A DNA stretch of 5,812 nt from Geodermatophilaceae bacterium. GTDB lineage: Bacteria; Actinomycetota; Actinomycetes; Mycobacteriales; Geodermatophilaceae. The notes under the pieces were generated by a model, which ran no database searches, was not told the origin of the DNA, and worked only from the letters and a program-made list of their open reading frames with translations. Position numbers and translations under genes: made by a program. The stretch is from positions 1 through 5,812 of the forward strand of contig JACCUM010000438.1 of the NCBI GenBank assembly GCA_013811805.1, written 5' to 3'. Below, piece by piece: positions 5,635 through 5,812 of this stretch. Within the stretch, counting starts at the first letter, position 1; the number at the start of each line of letters is the position of its first letter.

Positions 5635-5812
5635 TCAGTCCTGCCGGCTCGGGCACTCTGCTCGACCGGCTGCCACCCGACGCTGACGGCAACGGCGCTG
5701 ATCCGGACACGGTGTTCGAGGTCTTCTCCGGCTGGTGCGACGACCAAGGCCTGACGCTCTACCCCGCGCAGACCGAGGCGCTGATCGAGCTGGTCAGCGG
5801 ATCCAACGTGAT
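5631..5812 (+). CDS. DEAD/DEAH-box helicase with C-terminal DUF3516 (5' part only, start codon uncertain)
   Basis: A reading frame open from 5616 to the window end encodes LLDRLPPDAD, then VFEVFSGWCDDQGLTLYPAQ and EALIELVSGSNV. This matches my recollection of the N-terminus of actinobacterial DEAD/DEAH-box helicases carrying DUF3516, in which the LYPAQ..AL segment precedes the Walker A loop; that loop would lie just beyond 5812. These are predicted ATP-dependent RNA or DNA helicases of unclear role. No ATG, GTG or TTG lies in this frame between the upstream stop (TAG 5613-5615) and the conserved LLDRLPP residues (from 5658). The first canonical start, GTG 5712, would remove them. CTG 5631 overlaps the def stop as CTGA, mimicking the common ATGA coupling junction, so I place the start there provisionally. 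The CTG could also be a base error for ATG. Family assignment is moderately sure; the start is not. Confidence 0.72.
   Translation, partial: MISPAGSGTLLDRLPPDADGNGADPDTVFEVFSGWCDDQGLTLYPAQTEALIELVSGSNV

Overview
The window is a GC-rich, densely packed housekeeping segment with every recognisable gene on the + strand. The organism is most likely an actinomycete (Actinomycetota). Support for this: strong G/C bias at third codon positions, GTG and TTG starts, an omega subunit and a bifunctional CoaBC of actinobacterial type, a PriA without helicase motifs (a known actinobacterial trait), and a promoter that seems to give a leaderless GTG-initiated mRNA. I cannot place it below phylum/class from sequence alone.

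Layout. Bases 1-150 hold no convincing gene. They carry a strong inverted repeat (40-68), a candidate extended -10 element (85-93) and a purine-rich ribosome binding site. The genes follow in order: rpoZ (151-450, RNA polymerase omega), coaBC (465-1694, bifunctional coenzyme A biosynthesis flavoprotein), metK (1774-2988, S-adenosylmethionine synthetase, TTG start), priA (2995-5037, helicase-motif-less primosomal protein N'), def (5071-5634, peptide deformylase) and the 5' end of a gene for a DUF3516-type DEAD/DEAH-box helicase (about 5631 to beyond 5812). The junctions are tight: 14 nt between rpoZ and coaBC, 79 nt between coaBC and metK, 6 nt between metK and priA, and 33 nt between priA and def. 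The reading frame of the helicase gene runs across the def stop codon.

How the genes fit together. This is the conserved actinobacterial rpoZ-coaBC-metK-priA-def neighbourhood. It joins transcription (omega), cofactor supply (CoA, SAM), replication restart (PriA) and N-terminal protein maturation (Def). They are probably co-transcribed at least in part, with an entry promoter before rpoZ and an internal leaderless promoter before def. There is no mobile element, CRISPR array, tRNA or rRNA gene.

I found no new multi-gene system here. The points most worth a second look are local: the missing canonical start codon of the terminal helicase gene, whose frame meets def at a CTGA junction just after a GNRA-type hairpin; the TACAAT element exactly seven bases before the def GTG; and the 10-bp inverted repeat before rpoZ.
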